This document shows, one piece after another, positions 48,158 through 56,209 of a stretch of DNA of 64,000 nt. Made by a program: the position numbers and the translations under genes. The notes beneath the pieces were generated by a model, which saw only the letters and a list, made by a program, of their open reading frames with translations, did not search any database and was not told the origin of the DNA. The first letter of the stretch is position 1; every line of letters starts with the position of its first letter. Source of the stretch: Sphingomonas sp. Leaf67 (GTDB lineage Bacteria; Pseudomonadota; Alphaproteobacteria; Sphingomonadales; Sphingomonadaceae); contig NZ_LMLP01000025.1 of the NCBI RefSeq assembly GCF_001421965.1, positions 62,001 to 126,000 on the forward strand. The letters are read 5' to 3'.

Positions 48158-49102
48158 ATGCTGATGACGGTGGCGGCCGGGCTGATGCTCGTAGCCGAGG
48201 CGAAGGTGCGCGTGCGCGAGGTGAGGCTGGCCGATCTGGTGCAGGGCGCCGGGGAGGCGGGGCGGCAGGTCGTGCTGCGCCTGCCGACCGGGCGCCGGCA
48301 GTTGACGCTGCCGGCGGTAACGGTCGCGGCGATGGTGCGGCGGGCGACGGGGGTACAGGTCGGCGGGACCGGCAACGTCGCCATCACGTTTCTGGCGCCT
48401 GCGCCGGTGCGGCGCGACTGGACGCCCGAGCCGGCCCTGCCGCGCTGCAGCGAACTGACGCTGCGGTCGGTGGCGGGGCCGGTCGCGATCGAGCGGCCGG
48501 TGACGACGCTGCAGCCCGGTCGGTCGGGACGCTCGGTGTTCGTGCGCGATCGCCAGGGGCAGGTGTTCGCCGCACCGCTTGCCGTTGGCGACGACCTCTA
48601 TCGTCCGGGCGGCTGGGGGGCGCTCGCCACCGATCAGCGTGCGGCACAGGTCGGCGATGCGCTGACGATCGTCGTCTACCAGAGCGCCGATGCCAGCAAT
48701 TCGGCACAGAATGCGACGCGCAAGGCGAACGACCTGTCGGCATCGATCGACGCGGGACCGGTCGGCGAAGGCGGTCGCGCGGCATTGGGCGGCGGCTTTA
48801 CCGGGCGCGGCGAAGCGCGACGCAGCGAGCGGCTGGTCACGCGGCTGAGCGCGACGGTCAGCGCGGTGCTGCCGAATGGCGACCTGATCGTCACCGGGCG
48901 GCAACGCATGGCGATCAATGGCGAGCGGACCGAAGTCGGGGTGCGCGGGCGTATCCGCGTGGCGGATATTGGACCGGACAACAGCATATTGTCGTCGCGC
49001 ATTGCCGATGCCGAGATCGATTATGGCGGGCGCGGTTTCGTGTCGCGCGGCAGTCGGCCGGGACTGCTCAACCGCCTGTTCGGCGCGTTGGGGCTCGGCT
49101 GA
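48158..49102 (+). CDS. flgH: FlgA-like N-terminus fused to L-ring protein FlgH
   Basis: 314 residues in one continuous frame. Residues 15-75 (VRVREVRLADLVQGAGEAGR, LPTGRRQLTLPAV, VRRATG) resemble the N-terminal beta-domain of the P-ring chaperone FlgA, and about 85-140 may be a remnant of its SAF domain (SVFVRDRQGQVFAAPL). From about 145 it is FlgH: LYRPGGWGALATDQRAAQVGDALTIVVY, NGDLIVTGRQRMAINGE, and the end LLNRLFGALGLG. FlgH normally has its own lipoprotein signal (about 230 residues); none is seen here, only the weak hydrophobic start TVAAGLMLVAEA. GGGGA precedes ATG 48158. It overlaps flgI by one base. Confidence 0.8.
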   Translation: MLMTVAAGLMLVAEAKVRVREVRLADLVQGAGEAGRQVVLRLPTGRRQLTLPAVTVAAMVRRATGVQVGGTGNVAITFLAPAPVRRDWTPEPALPRCSELTLRSVAGPVAIERPVTTLQPGRSGRSVFVRDRQGQVFAAPLAVGDDLYRPGGWGALATDQRAAQVGDALTIVVYQSADASNSAQNATRKANDLSASIDAGPVGEGGRAALGGGFTGRGEARRSERLVTRLSATVSAVLPNGDLIVTGRQRMAINGERTEVGVRGRIRVADIGPDNSILSSRIADAEIDYGGRGFVSRGSRPGLLNRLFGALGLG

Positions 49103-50226
49103 TGCGGTTCGCTGGTCTTCTTGCGCCGCTGTTGCTGTTGGCCGGGCCGGCGGGCGCGCAGTCGGTGCCGATCAAGGCGCTTGGCCGGTTCGATGGCTGG
49201 CGGCAGAATGCGCTGGTCGGATACGGGCTGGTCGTCGGCCTGTCGGGTTCGGGCGATACGCGGCGCAGCGTCGTTACGCGACAAGCGCTGCGCAACGTGC
49301 TCAACCGGTTGGGCACCAATGTCGCCGAGGCGGAGATCAGCAGCCGCAACGTCGCGGTCGTGATGGTGACCGGCATGTTGCCGCCATCGGCCAATGTCGG
49401 CGACCGCATCGACGCGACGATCGCGTCGATCGGCGATGCGCGCAGTCTGGCCGGCGGTACGCTGGTGATGACGCCGCTGCTGGGACCGGATGGCAAGCCC
49501 TATGCGCTGGCGCAGGGGCCGTTGCTGGTCGGGGGGCACCGCTTCGACAGCGATCTGAACCGCGAGCAGCGCAACTATCCGACCTCGGCGATCCTCGAAG
49601 GGGGCGCGACGATCGAGGCGGCGGTCGACAGCAACATCCTGAAGCCCGGCGGCGAGGTGTCGTTCCTGCTGGCCGACCCGAGTTTCGAGACGGCCGAGCG
49701 CGTCGCGGCGGGGATCGTACGCCGCTTTGGCGCGGGCGTGGCGTGGGCGCGCAATGCTGACGAGGTACGGGTGCGCTATGGCGGCGGCGCGGCGGGGCTG
49801 ACCGGCTTTCTGGCGGCGATCGAGAATGTCGGGGTCGAACCGGCGGCGACGCGGCGCGTGGTCATCAACGAACGCACCGGCACCGTCGTGGCAGGGGGCG
49901 ACGTGACGCTGTCGTCGGTCGTGATCGCGCAGGGCGACATCAAGGTGTCGGTCGTCGCGGAGAATTTCGCATCGCAGCCCGATTTCTATGCGGGCTTCGC
50001 GAGCGACGTCGAGGCGGGTGCGGGCGTGCGCAGCCTGATCGTCACCAATACCAAGCTGGACGTGCGGCAGGGCAGCGGCGACGCGACGATCCGCTTCGGC
50101 AACACCACCATCGCCGATCTGGTGCAGGGATTGTCGCGCGCGCGCGTCGATACCCAGCGGATGATCGGCATCTTGCAGGCCATCAAGGCCGCCGGCGCGC
50201 TGCACGCCGATTTGATCGTGAAATGA
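49102..50226 (+). CDS. flgI: Flagellar P-ring protein FlgI
   Basis: Periplasmic P ring around the rod. 374 residues, the usual length. A signal peptide (about 1-19, ending GPAGAQ) precedes VGYGLVVGLSGSGDTRRS, SRNVAVVMVTGMLPPSANVGD and DATIASIGDARSLAGGTLVMTPL, all hallmark FlgI blocks. The C-terminal TIADLVQGLSRARVDTQRMIGILQAIKAAGALHA is also typical. It is the best conserved protein of the locus, so the flagellum spans a true outer membrane. The start overlaps flgH (TGATG). Confidence 0.96.
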   Translation: MRFAGLLAPLLLLAGPAGAQSVPIKALGRFDGWRQNALVGYGLVVGLSGSGDTRRSVVTRQALRNVLNRLGTNVAEAEISSRNVAVVMVTGMLPPSANVGDRIDATIASIGDARSLAGGTLVMTPLLGPDGKPYALAQGPLLVGGHRFDSDLNREQRNYPTSAILEGGATIEAAVDSNILKPGGEVSFLLADPSFETAERVAAGIVRRFGAGVAWARNADEVRVRYGGGAAGLTGFLAAIENVGVEPAATRRVVINERTGTVVAGGDVTLSSVVIAQGDIKVSVVAENFASQPDFYAGFASDVEAGAGVRSLIVTNTKLDVRQGSGDATIRFGNTTIADLVQGLSRARVDTQRMIGILQAIKAAGALHADLIVK

Positions 50227-50236
50227 GGAAGCTGTC

Positions 50237-50581
50237 ATGGATGCGCTGACATCGGTCATCATCGCGAGGGCGCTCGACGGGCTGACCGCCCGTGCCGAGG
50301 CGACAGCGGCGAACATCGCCAACGCCAATTCGCCGGGATACCGGCCGATGCGGGTCGATTTCGAAACCGCGCTGCGCAGTGCCGCCGGGCGAGGCGCCGA
50401 TGCGGTCGCGACAGTGCGGCCGGCAACGTCGTGGGGCGTGACGCCGGCGTTCGGGACCGAGGCGCGGCTCGACCTCGAACTGGCGACCGCGTCGGAAACG
50501 TCGCTGCGCTTTGCCGCGCTGATCGACGTGCTGGGACGCGAGATGGGGTTGATGCGCGCCGCGATCGCGGGAGGACGCTGA
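50237..50581 (+). CDS. flgB: Flagellar proximal rod protein FlgB
   Basis: 114 residues, slightly shorter than the usual 130. The rod motif is EATAANIANANSPGYRPMRVDFE, broken over residues about 19-41. The C-terminal helix is TSLRFAALIDVLGREMGLMR. AGGAAG six bases before ATG 50237 is a good ribosome-binding site. The placement flgB-flgC-fliE is the standard proximal rod block. Confidence 0.9.
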   Translation: MDALTSVIIARALDGLTARAEATAANIANANSPGYRPMRVDFETALRSAAGRGADAVATVRPATSWGVTPAFGTEARLDLELATASETSLRFAALIDVLGREMGLMRAAIAGGR

Positions 50582-50967
50582 TGGACGCCGCCCGGATCAG
50601 CCGCACCGGCCTCGACGTCGAATGGCAGCGGTTGCAGGTCATCGCCGCGAACATCGCGAACGCCAACACCACCGGGTATCGCGCGCAACGGCTGCTGACC
50701 GGGCCGGCTGGCGGCTTCGGGGCGCTGGTGCGCTCGGGGGTCAGCGTGATGGGGGTGCAACCGGTCGCGAACGGGGTTCGCCGCGTCCACGAACCCGGCC
50801 ATCCGCAGGCCGATGCCGAGGGGTTCGTCAGCTATCCCGACATCGACCAAGCCGGCGAGATGGCACTGATGATCCGCACCGCGCGCGCCTATGAGGCGAA
50901 CCTGACCGCGATGGGGATCGCGCACCAGCTCTACGCCCGCGCGCTCGAACTGGGGAAGCAGGCATGA
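50581..50967 (+). CDS. flgC: Flagellar proximal rod protein FlgC
   Basis: 128 residues. QVIAANIANANTTGYRAQR is the N-terminal motif. The middle has the FlgC-type GFVSYPDIDQAGEMALMIRTARAYEANLTA split across about 80-110, ending in a helix. The usual PNVD/VNVVEEM-type motif is here YPDIDQAGEMALMI. It overlaps flgB (TGATG) and fliE (ATGA). Confidence 0.92.
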   Translation: MDAARISRTGLDVEWQRLQVIAANIANANTTGYRAQRLLTGPAGGFGALVRSGVSVMGVQPVANGVRRVHEPGHPQADAEGFVSYPDIDQAGEMALMIRTARAYEANLTAMGIAHQLYARALELGKQA

Positions 50968-51269
50968 GTGGGGCGATACCGCCGCTGGCCGGCGTGACCA
51001 CCGCGCCGCTGGCGCTGCAACTGGGGCCGGTCGCCGCGCCGCCGCCGGCACAGGGGTTCGGGGCGTTGCTGCTGTCGGGGCTGCACGGGCTGGATGCGAA
51101 GCTCGATCAGGCCGATGCACTGGTTCGGCGCTTCGCGGTCGATGACAGCGTGCCGGTCCATCAGGTGACGATGGCGCTGGAGGAAGCGCGGCTGTCGGTC
51201 GAACTCGCGATGCAGGTCCGCGCGCGATTGGTCGAGGGGTACCGCGACCTGATGAACATGCAGCTATGA
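50964..51269 (+). CDS. fliE: MS-ring/rod junction protein FliE
   Basis: 101 residues, normal for FliE. An Ala/Pro-rich N-terminus is followed by VDDSVPVHQVTMALEEARLS and LAMQVRARLVEGYRDLMNMQL, the conserved helical end of FliE that packs against FliF and FlgB. ATGA overlaps occur on both sides. Confidence 0.9.
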   Translation: MSGAIPPLAGVTTAPLALQLGPVAAPPPAQGFGALLLSGLHGLDAKLDQADALVRRFAVDDSVPVHQVTMALEEARLSVELAMQVRARLVEGYRDLMNMQL

Positions 51270-52462
51270 GCGACGTCGCTGCTTCGCCGCGCCGGCAATG
51301 GCTGTTGATCGGTGGCGTGTTCGTCGTCGTGCTGGGATTGCTCGGCGGAGCCTATTGGACCTTCCTGCGCGATGGCTATGCGACGCTGGCCGACCATGTC
51401 CGGCCGGGCGAGGCGGCGGCGATCGTCGCCGAACTCGACAAGCGCGGCACGCCCTATGAACTGCGCGACGGCGGTACGACGGTGCTGGTGCCGAGCGGCG
51501 AGGCCGATGCGACCCGGCTGGCGATGGTGCGGGCGGATGTTGGTGAGGTCGGGTTCGAGTTGTTCAACAAGTCGGACATGGGCCTCACCAATTTCGCCCA
51601 GAAAATCAATTACCAACGCGCATTGCAGGGGGAGCTGGTCCGCACCATCGCGCTGATGGACGGCGTGGAAAGCGCGCGTGTGCACCTTGCGTTGCCCGAA
51701 CGGACGCTGTTTCGCGACGACCGGATCGAACCGAGTGCGGCGGTGACGGTGCAGATGCGCGGGAGCGTGGTGCCCGATGCGGCACGGGTCGCGGGGATCC
51801 AGCGGCTGGTCGCCGCCGCCGTGCCCGACCTGCCCGCCGACCGCGTCGTCGTGCTCGACGCCGATGGCCGGATCGTGAGCGCCAGCGCCGCGCCAAAGCC
51901 GGTCGAGGGCGACGCCACGACGGCGGTCGAGAATTATTACAAGGCACGCGCCCGTGCCGCGATTGAGGGCGTCCGGCCCGGATCGCGTTACGACCTGCGC
52001 GTCGAAGCGGTGGCGCAGGGCGATACGATTATCGACCCGGCGAACTGGACGCCGGGCGAGGCGGAGGGTGCGCGCAATTTCCGGCTGCACATAACGCTGG
52101 TGACGCCGCAGCCGCTGGATGCGGGGGAGCAGGCGGCGCTGGCGGCGGCGATCCGGCCGGCGGTCGGGCTGGACGATGCACAGGGCGATCTGTTGTCGTT
52201 CGAAACGGGCATGACATCGCCGCAGGCCGCACCGGTCGTCCCGCAAACGCCGACCTATGTGCCGCCGATCGTGGCGAGCGAACCGGTTGCCGCGCCGTCA
52301 TGGTGGCCCTGGGCGCTGGCGGGGATGGGCGTGGTCGTTCTGGTGATCGTTGCGATGCGTCGTTCGCGGGCGACGCGACTGTCGGGCGCGGAACAGGAAG
52401 CGTTCGCGGCGCTGCTGCGGCGGCGGATCGGGCAGGATGGGGGCGACCATGTCGCCGGCTGA
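51266..52462 (+). CDS. fliF: Short MS-ring protein FliF
   Basis: 398 residues against about 530-560 for usual FliF. Helix 1 is at about 11-34. The first ring-building motif is recognisable (TNFAQKINYQRALQGELVRT, DGVESARVHLALPERTLF). A reduced RBM3-like region (VENYYKARARAAIEG, then GEAEGARNFRLHITLV) leads to helix 2 at about 344-362. The roughly 150 missing residues correspond to the beta-collar insertion, and the cytoplasmic tail after helix 2 is only about 35 residues (SGAEQEAFAALLRRR). In known FliF that tail binds FliG. Reading is continuous with no frameshift, and the stop lies inside the next gene (14-base overlap). Confidence 0.88.
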   Translation: MSDVAASPRRQWLLIGGVFVVVLGLLGGAYWTFLRDGYATLADHVRPGEAAAIVAELDKRGTPYELRDGGTTVLVPSGEADATRLAMVRADVGEVGFELFNKSDMGLTNFAQKINYQRALQGELVRTIALMDGVESARVHLALPERTLFRDDRIEPSAAVTVQMRGSVVPDAARVAGIQRLVAAAVPDLPADRVVVLDADGRIVSASAAPKPVEGDATTAVENYYKARARAAIEGVRPGSRYDLRVEAVAQGDTIIDPANWTPGEAEGARNFRLHITLVTPQPLDAGEQAALAAAIRPAVGLDDAQGDLLSFETGMTSPQAAPVVPQTPTYVPPIVASEPVAAPSWWPWALAGMGVVVLVIVAMRRSRATRLSGAEQEAFAALLRRRIGQDGGDHVAG

Positions 52463-52739
52463 CGATGTGATCGCACAGTTGCGGGCGTTGCCGCCGGCCG
52501 ATCGCCGTGCAGTGCTGGCGCGGCTGACTCCGGCGGAGCGGTTGCGCGTCGAGGCGGCACCTGTTGCGACGCCGTTCGCGGCGGATATCGCGGCGCGGCT
52601 GGCCGATCCGGGTGAGGCGATGACGTCGGCCGGGCGCGCGGCGCTGGCAAAGGCGGCGGAGGCGTTCGCCGCGCCGGTCCAGCCGGGGCCGGGGCCATCG
52701 TTGCTCGCCCGGTTGCGCAGTGCGATCGGGGGAGGCTGA
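52449..52739 (+). CDS. 96-residue protein in the FliG position
   Basis: 96 residues, acidic-to-neutral, Ala-rich, with no membrane segment. The gene order fliE-fliF-X-fliH-fliI-fliJ puts it exactly where fliG (about 330 residues) is expected. Residues 7-34 (VIAQLRALPPADRRAVLARL, then TPAERLRVEA) faintly resemble the middle-domain helices of FliG (the EHPQ-IA-LxxL-pe-AA-vL region), but none of the conserved EHPQ residues or the charged FliG C-terminal motor helix is present. It could be a minimal switch adaptor or unrelated. ATG 52449 overlaps fliF by 14 bases. Confidence 0.6.
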   Translation: MSPADDVIAQLRALPPADRRAVLARLTPAERLRVEAAPVATPFAADIAARLADPGEAMTSAGRAALAKAAEAFAAPVQPGPGPSLLARLRSAIGGG

Positions 52740-52740
52740 C

Positions 52741-53358
52741 ATGGCGGTACTCAAACACGCCGATGCGGCGGTGGCCCGCGCGCTGATCGCGCCGTCGATG
52801 CCGGTCGCGCCGGACGAAACCGTCCTGCTGCGCACCGAAATCGCCGCCTTGCGCGCGGATGCCGTTCGCGCGGCGGAGGCGGCCAAGGTCGCCATCGCCA
52901 AGACGCGTGAGGCGGGTCTGGCCGAAGGGCGCAAGGTGGGCATCGCGTCGGTCGACCGTAGCGAGCGCGAGCGGGTCGACCTGCTCGCCAAGGGGCTGGC
53001 CGAAGAAGCTACGCGCCTGTCCGACCGGTTGCAGGCGCTCGACGGGCTGGCGGCGGCGCTGGCGCGGGCCTGTCTCGACCGGGTGTTCGCCCGGCCCGAG
53101 GCGATGGCGGCGATGGTCGGCAATGCGCTCGACCATCGGCTGGCGCTGCTGCGCGATCGGACCGGGCTGACGGTGCGGGTCAGCGGCGCGGACTTCACCG
53201 ATGCGGCGGCGCTGGCCGGACGCGGCGAGGTGACGATCGACCCCGACCTGCCGGCGGGGGCGTGCCGGATCGGCGTGCGGCTGGGGCGGATCGATCTGGA
53301 CGTGCCCGGCCAATGGGCGGTGATCGCTCGCGCGCTCGACGAAATGGCTGGAGCATGA
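52741..53358 (+). CDS. fliH: Flagellar export ATPase regulator FliH
   Basis: 205 residues. A long charged/alanine helical N-terminal half (about 30-110, RAAEAAKVAIAKTREAGLAE) precedes a globular C-terminal domain ending LDVPGQWAVIARALDEM. This fits the FliH/YscL/HrpE architecture, and fliI follows directly. FliH binds and restrains FliI at the export gate. GGAGG five bases before ATG 52741 is a very good ribosome-binding site. Sequence conservation is low, so the call leans on position. Confidence 0.8.
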   Translation: MAVLKHADAAVARALIAPSMPVAPDETVLLRTEIAALRADAVRAAEAAKVAIAKTREAGLAEGRKVGIASVDRSERERVDLLAKGLAEEATRLSDRLQALDGLAAALARACLDRVFARPEAMAAMVGNALDHRLALLRDRTGLTVRVSGADFTDAAALAGRGEVTIDPDLPAGACRIGVRLGRIDLDVPGQWAVIARALDEMAGA

Positions 53359-54650
53359 CCGCGCACCCGTTCCTGACCCGGATCGCCGACCTCGATCTCG
53401 CCTTGCCCTATGGTGAGGTGCGGCGGGTCATGCCCGGCCGGATCGAGGCGAGCGGGCCGACGGCGACGGTCGGTGGGCTGTGTCGGATTGGCGGGCAACT
53501 GGCCGAGGTCGCGGCGGTCGATGCCGATACGCTGGTACTGGTGCCGGTCGAGGACGGCGGACCCATCGCGATCGGCACGCGGGTCGAGCCGGTGACGTAT
53601 GACGGCGTCGGGGTCGGCGACGGCTATGGCGGACGCGCGATCGATGCGCTCGGGCGACCGATCGATGGCGGGGCAGCGATCCGGCCGGACCAGCGCGTCG
53701 CCCTGCGCGGGATCGCGCCGGGGCCGCTCGATCGCGTAGCGCCGACCGTGCTGATGGAGACCGGCGTGCGCGCGATCGACGGGCTGCTGACGCTGGGGCA
53801 GGGACAGCGCATCGGCGTGTTCGCGGCGAGCGGGGTCGGCAAGACCAGCCTGATCGAACAGATCGTCGCGCAGACCGCCGCGACGCGCCGCATCGTCTGT
53901 CTGGTCGGGGAGCGCGGGCGCGAGGTGTCGGGCTTCTGGCAGGCGCTGTCGTCGCGCGGCGAGGCCGCGACGCTGGTCGCCGCCACGTCGGACGAGAGCG
54001 CGGCGATGCGCGCGCGGGCGGTGTCGACCGCGCTGTGCCTGGCCGAACATTGGCGCGACCGGGGCGAGCATGTCCTGCTGGTCGTGGATTCGATCACCCG
54101 GCTGGCGATGGCGCTGCGCGAAATCGGGCTGGCGGCGGGCGAGCCGCCGACCGTGCGCGCCTATACGCCCAACGTCTTCGCCGCCCTGCCGCGCATCGTC
54201 GAGCGGTGCGGCGCGGTGCGCGGTGGCGGCGCGATCACGGCGGTGCTGACCGTGTTGAGCGAGACCGACGAAATCGACGACCCGATCGTCGAGACGATGA
54301 AGGCGTTGCTCGACGGGCATATCCTGTTGTCGCGGACGCTGGCCGATCGCGGGCATTTCCCGGCGATCGATCCGATCCGCAGCATCAGCCGACAGGCGGT
54401 GCGGCTGATGAAGCCTGCCCATGCGCAGGCGGCGCGCGGGGTGACCGCGAACCTCGCCACCTATGACGAGGCACGGGTGATGATCGACAGCGGGCTGTAT
54501 CAGGCAGGAGCGAACCCCGCGATCGACGCGGCCACCGCCGCGCGCGACGGCATCAACGCGTTTCTGCGGCAGGAGCAGGGTGTCACCGTGCCTTTTGCCG
54601 AGACGCTCCGCCATCTGAGCACATTGGCGCAGGGGAAGCGGCATGGCTGA
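53355..54650 (+). CDS. fliI: Flagellum-specific export ATPase FliI
   Basis: 431 residues, F1-beta-like ATPase powering type III export. Walker A is ASGVGKTS with K163. GERGREVSGFW, Walker B HVLLVVDSITRLAMALREIG, and the AYTPNVFAALPRIVERCG stretch are all typical of FliI. The conserved DGHILLSRTLADRGHFPAID is intact. ATG 53355 overlaps fliH. The protein is somewhat shorter at the N-terminus than E. coli FliI. Confidence 0.96.
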   Translation: MTAHPFLTRIADLDLALPYGEVRRVMPGRIEASGPTATVGGLCRIGGQLAEVAAVDADTLVLVPVEDGGPIAIGTRVEPVTYDGVGVGDGYGGRAIDALGRPIDGGAAIRPDQRVALRGIAPGPLDRVAPTVLMETGVRAIDGLLTLGQGQRIGVFAASGVGKTSLIEQIVAQTAATRRIVCLVGERGREVSGFWQALSSRGEAATLVAATSDESAAMRARAVSTALCLAEHWRDRGEHVLLVVDSITRLAMALREIGLAAGEPPTVRAYTPNVFAALPRIVERCGAVRGGGAITAVLTVLSETDEIDDPIVETMKALLDGHILLSRTLADRGHFPAIDPIRSISRQAVRLMKPAHAQAARGVTANLATYDEARVMIDSGLYQAGANPAIDAATAARDGINAFLRQEQGVTVPFAETLRHLSTLAQGKRHG

Positions 54651-55086
54651 TCGGATGGGCCGGGCGTGGCGGGCGCTGCGGACGATCGCCGCGCTGCGGA
54701 TCGATCGGGCGCAGGCCGAACATCGCCGGACCTCGCTGACAGAGCGCGACGCCGAGCGTGCGTTGGCGGCGGCCGATACGGACTTGGTCGAAGCGGCGGA
54801 CGCGTGGCAGCGGCAGATGGCCGAACGCTTCGATCCGGCGTTGGGTGCTGCCTATGCGGCGGTGCTGACCCGGCGAGCCGATGCGCTGGCGGCGGCGACC
54901 GCAGCGCACCAAGCGGCGGGGCAAGACACCGAAGCGGCGGCGGAGACGGCGCGCCGGGAACAGGCAAGGGCCGACGCCGTCGCGACGCAGGTGGATGCCG
55001 CCGCACGCCTCACGCGCCGCCATGCCGACGAACGGGCGCTGATGGCGATCGCCGATCGCGCGGCGCTGGCTTGGGTGCGGCGATGA
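54643..55086 (+). CDS. fliJ: FliJ-like coiled-coil export chaperone
   Basis: 147 residues, nearly all helix, with long Ala/Arg/Glu heptads (residues about 20-140). The family has weak sequence conservation. Its size, two-helix coiled coil and position immediately after fliI identify it as FliJ. AGGGGAAGC before ATG 54643 and an eight-base overlap with fliI indicate coupling. Confidence 0.8.
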   Translation: MADRMGRAWRALRTIAALRIDRAQAEHRRTSLTERDAERALAAADTDLVEAADAWQRQMAERFDPALGAAYAAVLTRRADALAAATAAHQAAGQDTEAAAETARREQARADAVATQVDAAARLTRRHADERALMAIADRAALAWVRR

Positions 55087-55775
55087 TCCCGCCGCTGACC
55101 GACCTGCCGACCGGTTTTGCTGGCAGTGAATCGTTGGTGGCGGGCGTGCCGATGGCGGCCGGCCCGACGCTGCGCTTCGCCGACCTGCTGGCGGTGGAGC
55201 CGTTGCCGGCGGCCAAGGTCGAGGCTCAGGCCGAGCGGTTCAATCAGGACGGATTCTTCGGCACGTCGGTCGCCGTGCCGGCGGCGTCGGTCGCGGCCGT
55301 CTTGCCAGAAGCTTCGGTGGAACCGGTTGCCGACGTGCCGAGGGCATTGGTGGTCGAGGGACCGGCGACCCCTGTCGCGGTGATGCCGGTAACTCTCCAA
55401 AACGTTGCGATGGCGGTCGCGCTGCCTGTCCGGCCGACCTTCGCCAAACCGACCGGGGCGCAGCCGATCGCACCCATGCCGATAGCGACATCCGTCGCTC
55501 CGCCACGTCCACGGCCGGCCCGGTCGGCGGTGGTCGCGACCGTCCTGCCCCGGCCCCCGATCCGCCAGCGCCCGGTGCCGAGCGGGTCGTTCGTGGCGGT
55601 CGCGGTGCACGCCGTCGCCCATGGGATCGAGGTCGTCGCGCAGGTCGCCGGCTTGGACGAACGCGACCGCGCGGCGCTCGCCGACGAGGTCGCCGCGCTG
55701 CTCGCCGCGCATGGCTATGCGCCCGCGCACATCACCATCACCGCCCTATCCGGCGCCCGACAGGAAACCCGCTGA
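55083..55775 (+). CDS. Probable FliK-like hook-length control protein
   Basis: 230 residues. The first 160 are a low-complexity Ala/Val/Pro region without cysteine. The last 60 (SFVAVAVHAVAHGIEVVAQVA, then LADEVAALLAAHGYAPAHIT) form a compact alpha/beta domain. FliK proteins have this build, an extended Pro-rich ruler plus a C-terminal export-switch domain, and the gene lies between fliJ and flgD where fliK belongs. It is much shorter than typical FliK (400 or more), so either the hook is short or the protein differs. No firm homology is seen. Confidence 0.55.
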   Translation: MIPPLTDLPTGFAGSESLVAGVPMAAGPTLRFADLLAVEPLPAAKVEAQAERFNQDGFFGTSVAVPAASVAAVLPEASVEPVADVPRALVVEGPATPVAVMPVTLQNVAMAVALPVRPTFAKPTGAQPIAPMPIATSVAPPRPRPARSAVVATVLPRPPIRQRPVPSGSFVAVAVHAVAHGIEVVAQVAGLDERDRAALADEVAALLAAHGYAPAHITITALSGARQETR

Positions 55776-56209
55776 TGCAGACCGCCCCCGTTTCGTCCGT
55801 CACCCCCGGCGGCGAGCAGAGTCCCACCCAGAGTGCGACCAGCGCCTTCGGCCTCGGCTTCGATGCGCTGCTGAAGATCATCCTGACGCAGCTGACCTAT
55901 CAGGATCCGCTGAAGCCGATGGACAATTTCCAGTTCGTCTCGCAGCTCGCGCAATTCTCGCAGGTCCAGCAGGGGCAGACCGCGAACGAGCGGCTGCAGG
56001 CGCTGACCGCGATGCAGGCGACCAATCAGGCGACCGGGCTGCTCGGCAAGCGGGTCGATATCGCCGCCGGGTCGGCGACGCTGACCGGCTTGGTCACCGC
56101 CATCGCGCTGTCGAGCGGCGCGCCCAGCATCACCATCGAAACCGACGACAAGCGCACCATCGCCGGCGTCGCCATCGGCAATATCGTCCAGATCCGGGAG
56201 AAGAATTGA
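55775..56209 (+). CDS. flgD: Hook-capping protein FlgD (short)
   Basis: 144 residues. The N-terminal motif LLKIILTQLTYQDPLKPMDN with SQLAQFSQVQQ is the signature of FlgD. Only about 60 residues follow (LLGKRVDIAAGSATLTGLVT), enough for a small Tudor-like domain but lacking the Ig-like domain of classical FlgD (about 230). FlgD needs only its N-terminus to be exported. It overlaps the upstream and downstream genes (TGATG at each end). Confidence 0.9.
   Translation: MQTAPVSSVTPGGEQSPTQSATSAFGLGFDALLKIILTQLTYQDPLKPMDNFQFVSQLAQFSQVQQGQTANERLQALTAMQATNQATGLLGKRVDIAAGSATLTGLVTAIALSSGAPSITIETDDKRTIAGVAIGNIVQIREKN

Noticed and set aside
54666..55082. Extension of the FliK-like frame through fliJ
   Set aside because: It overlaps fliJ out of phase and is Gly/Arg-rich noise; ATG 55083 overlapping the fliJ stop is consistent with the operon.
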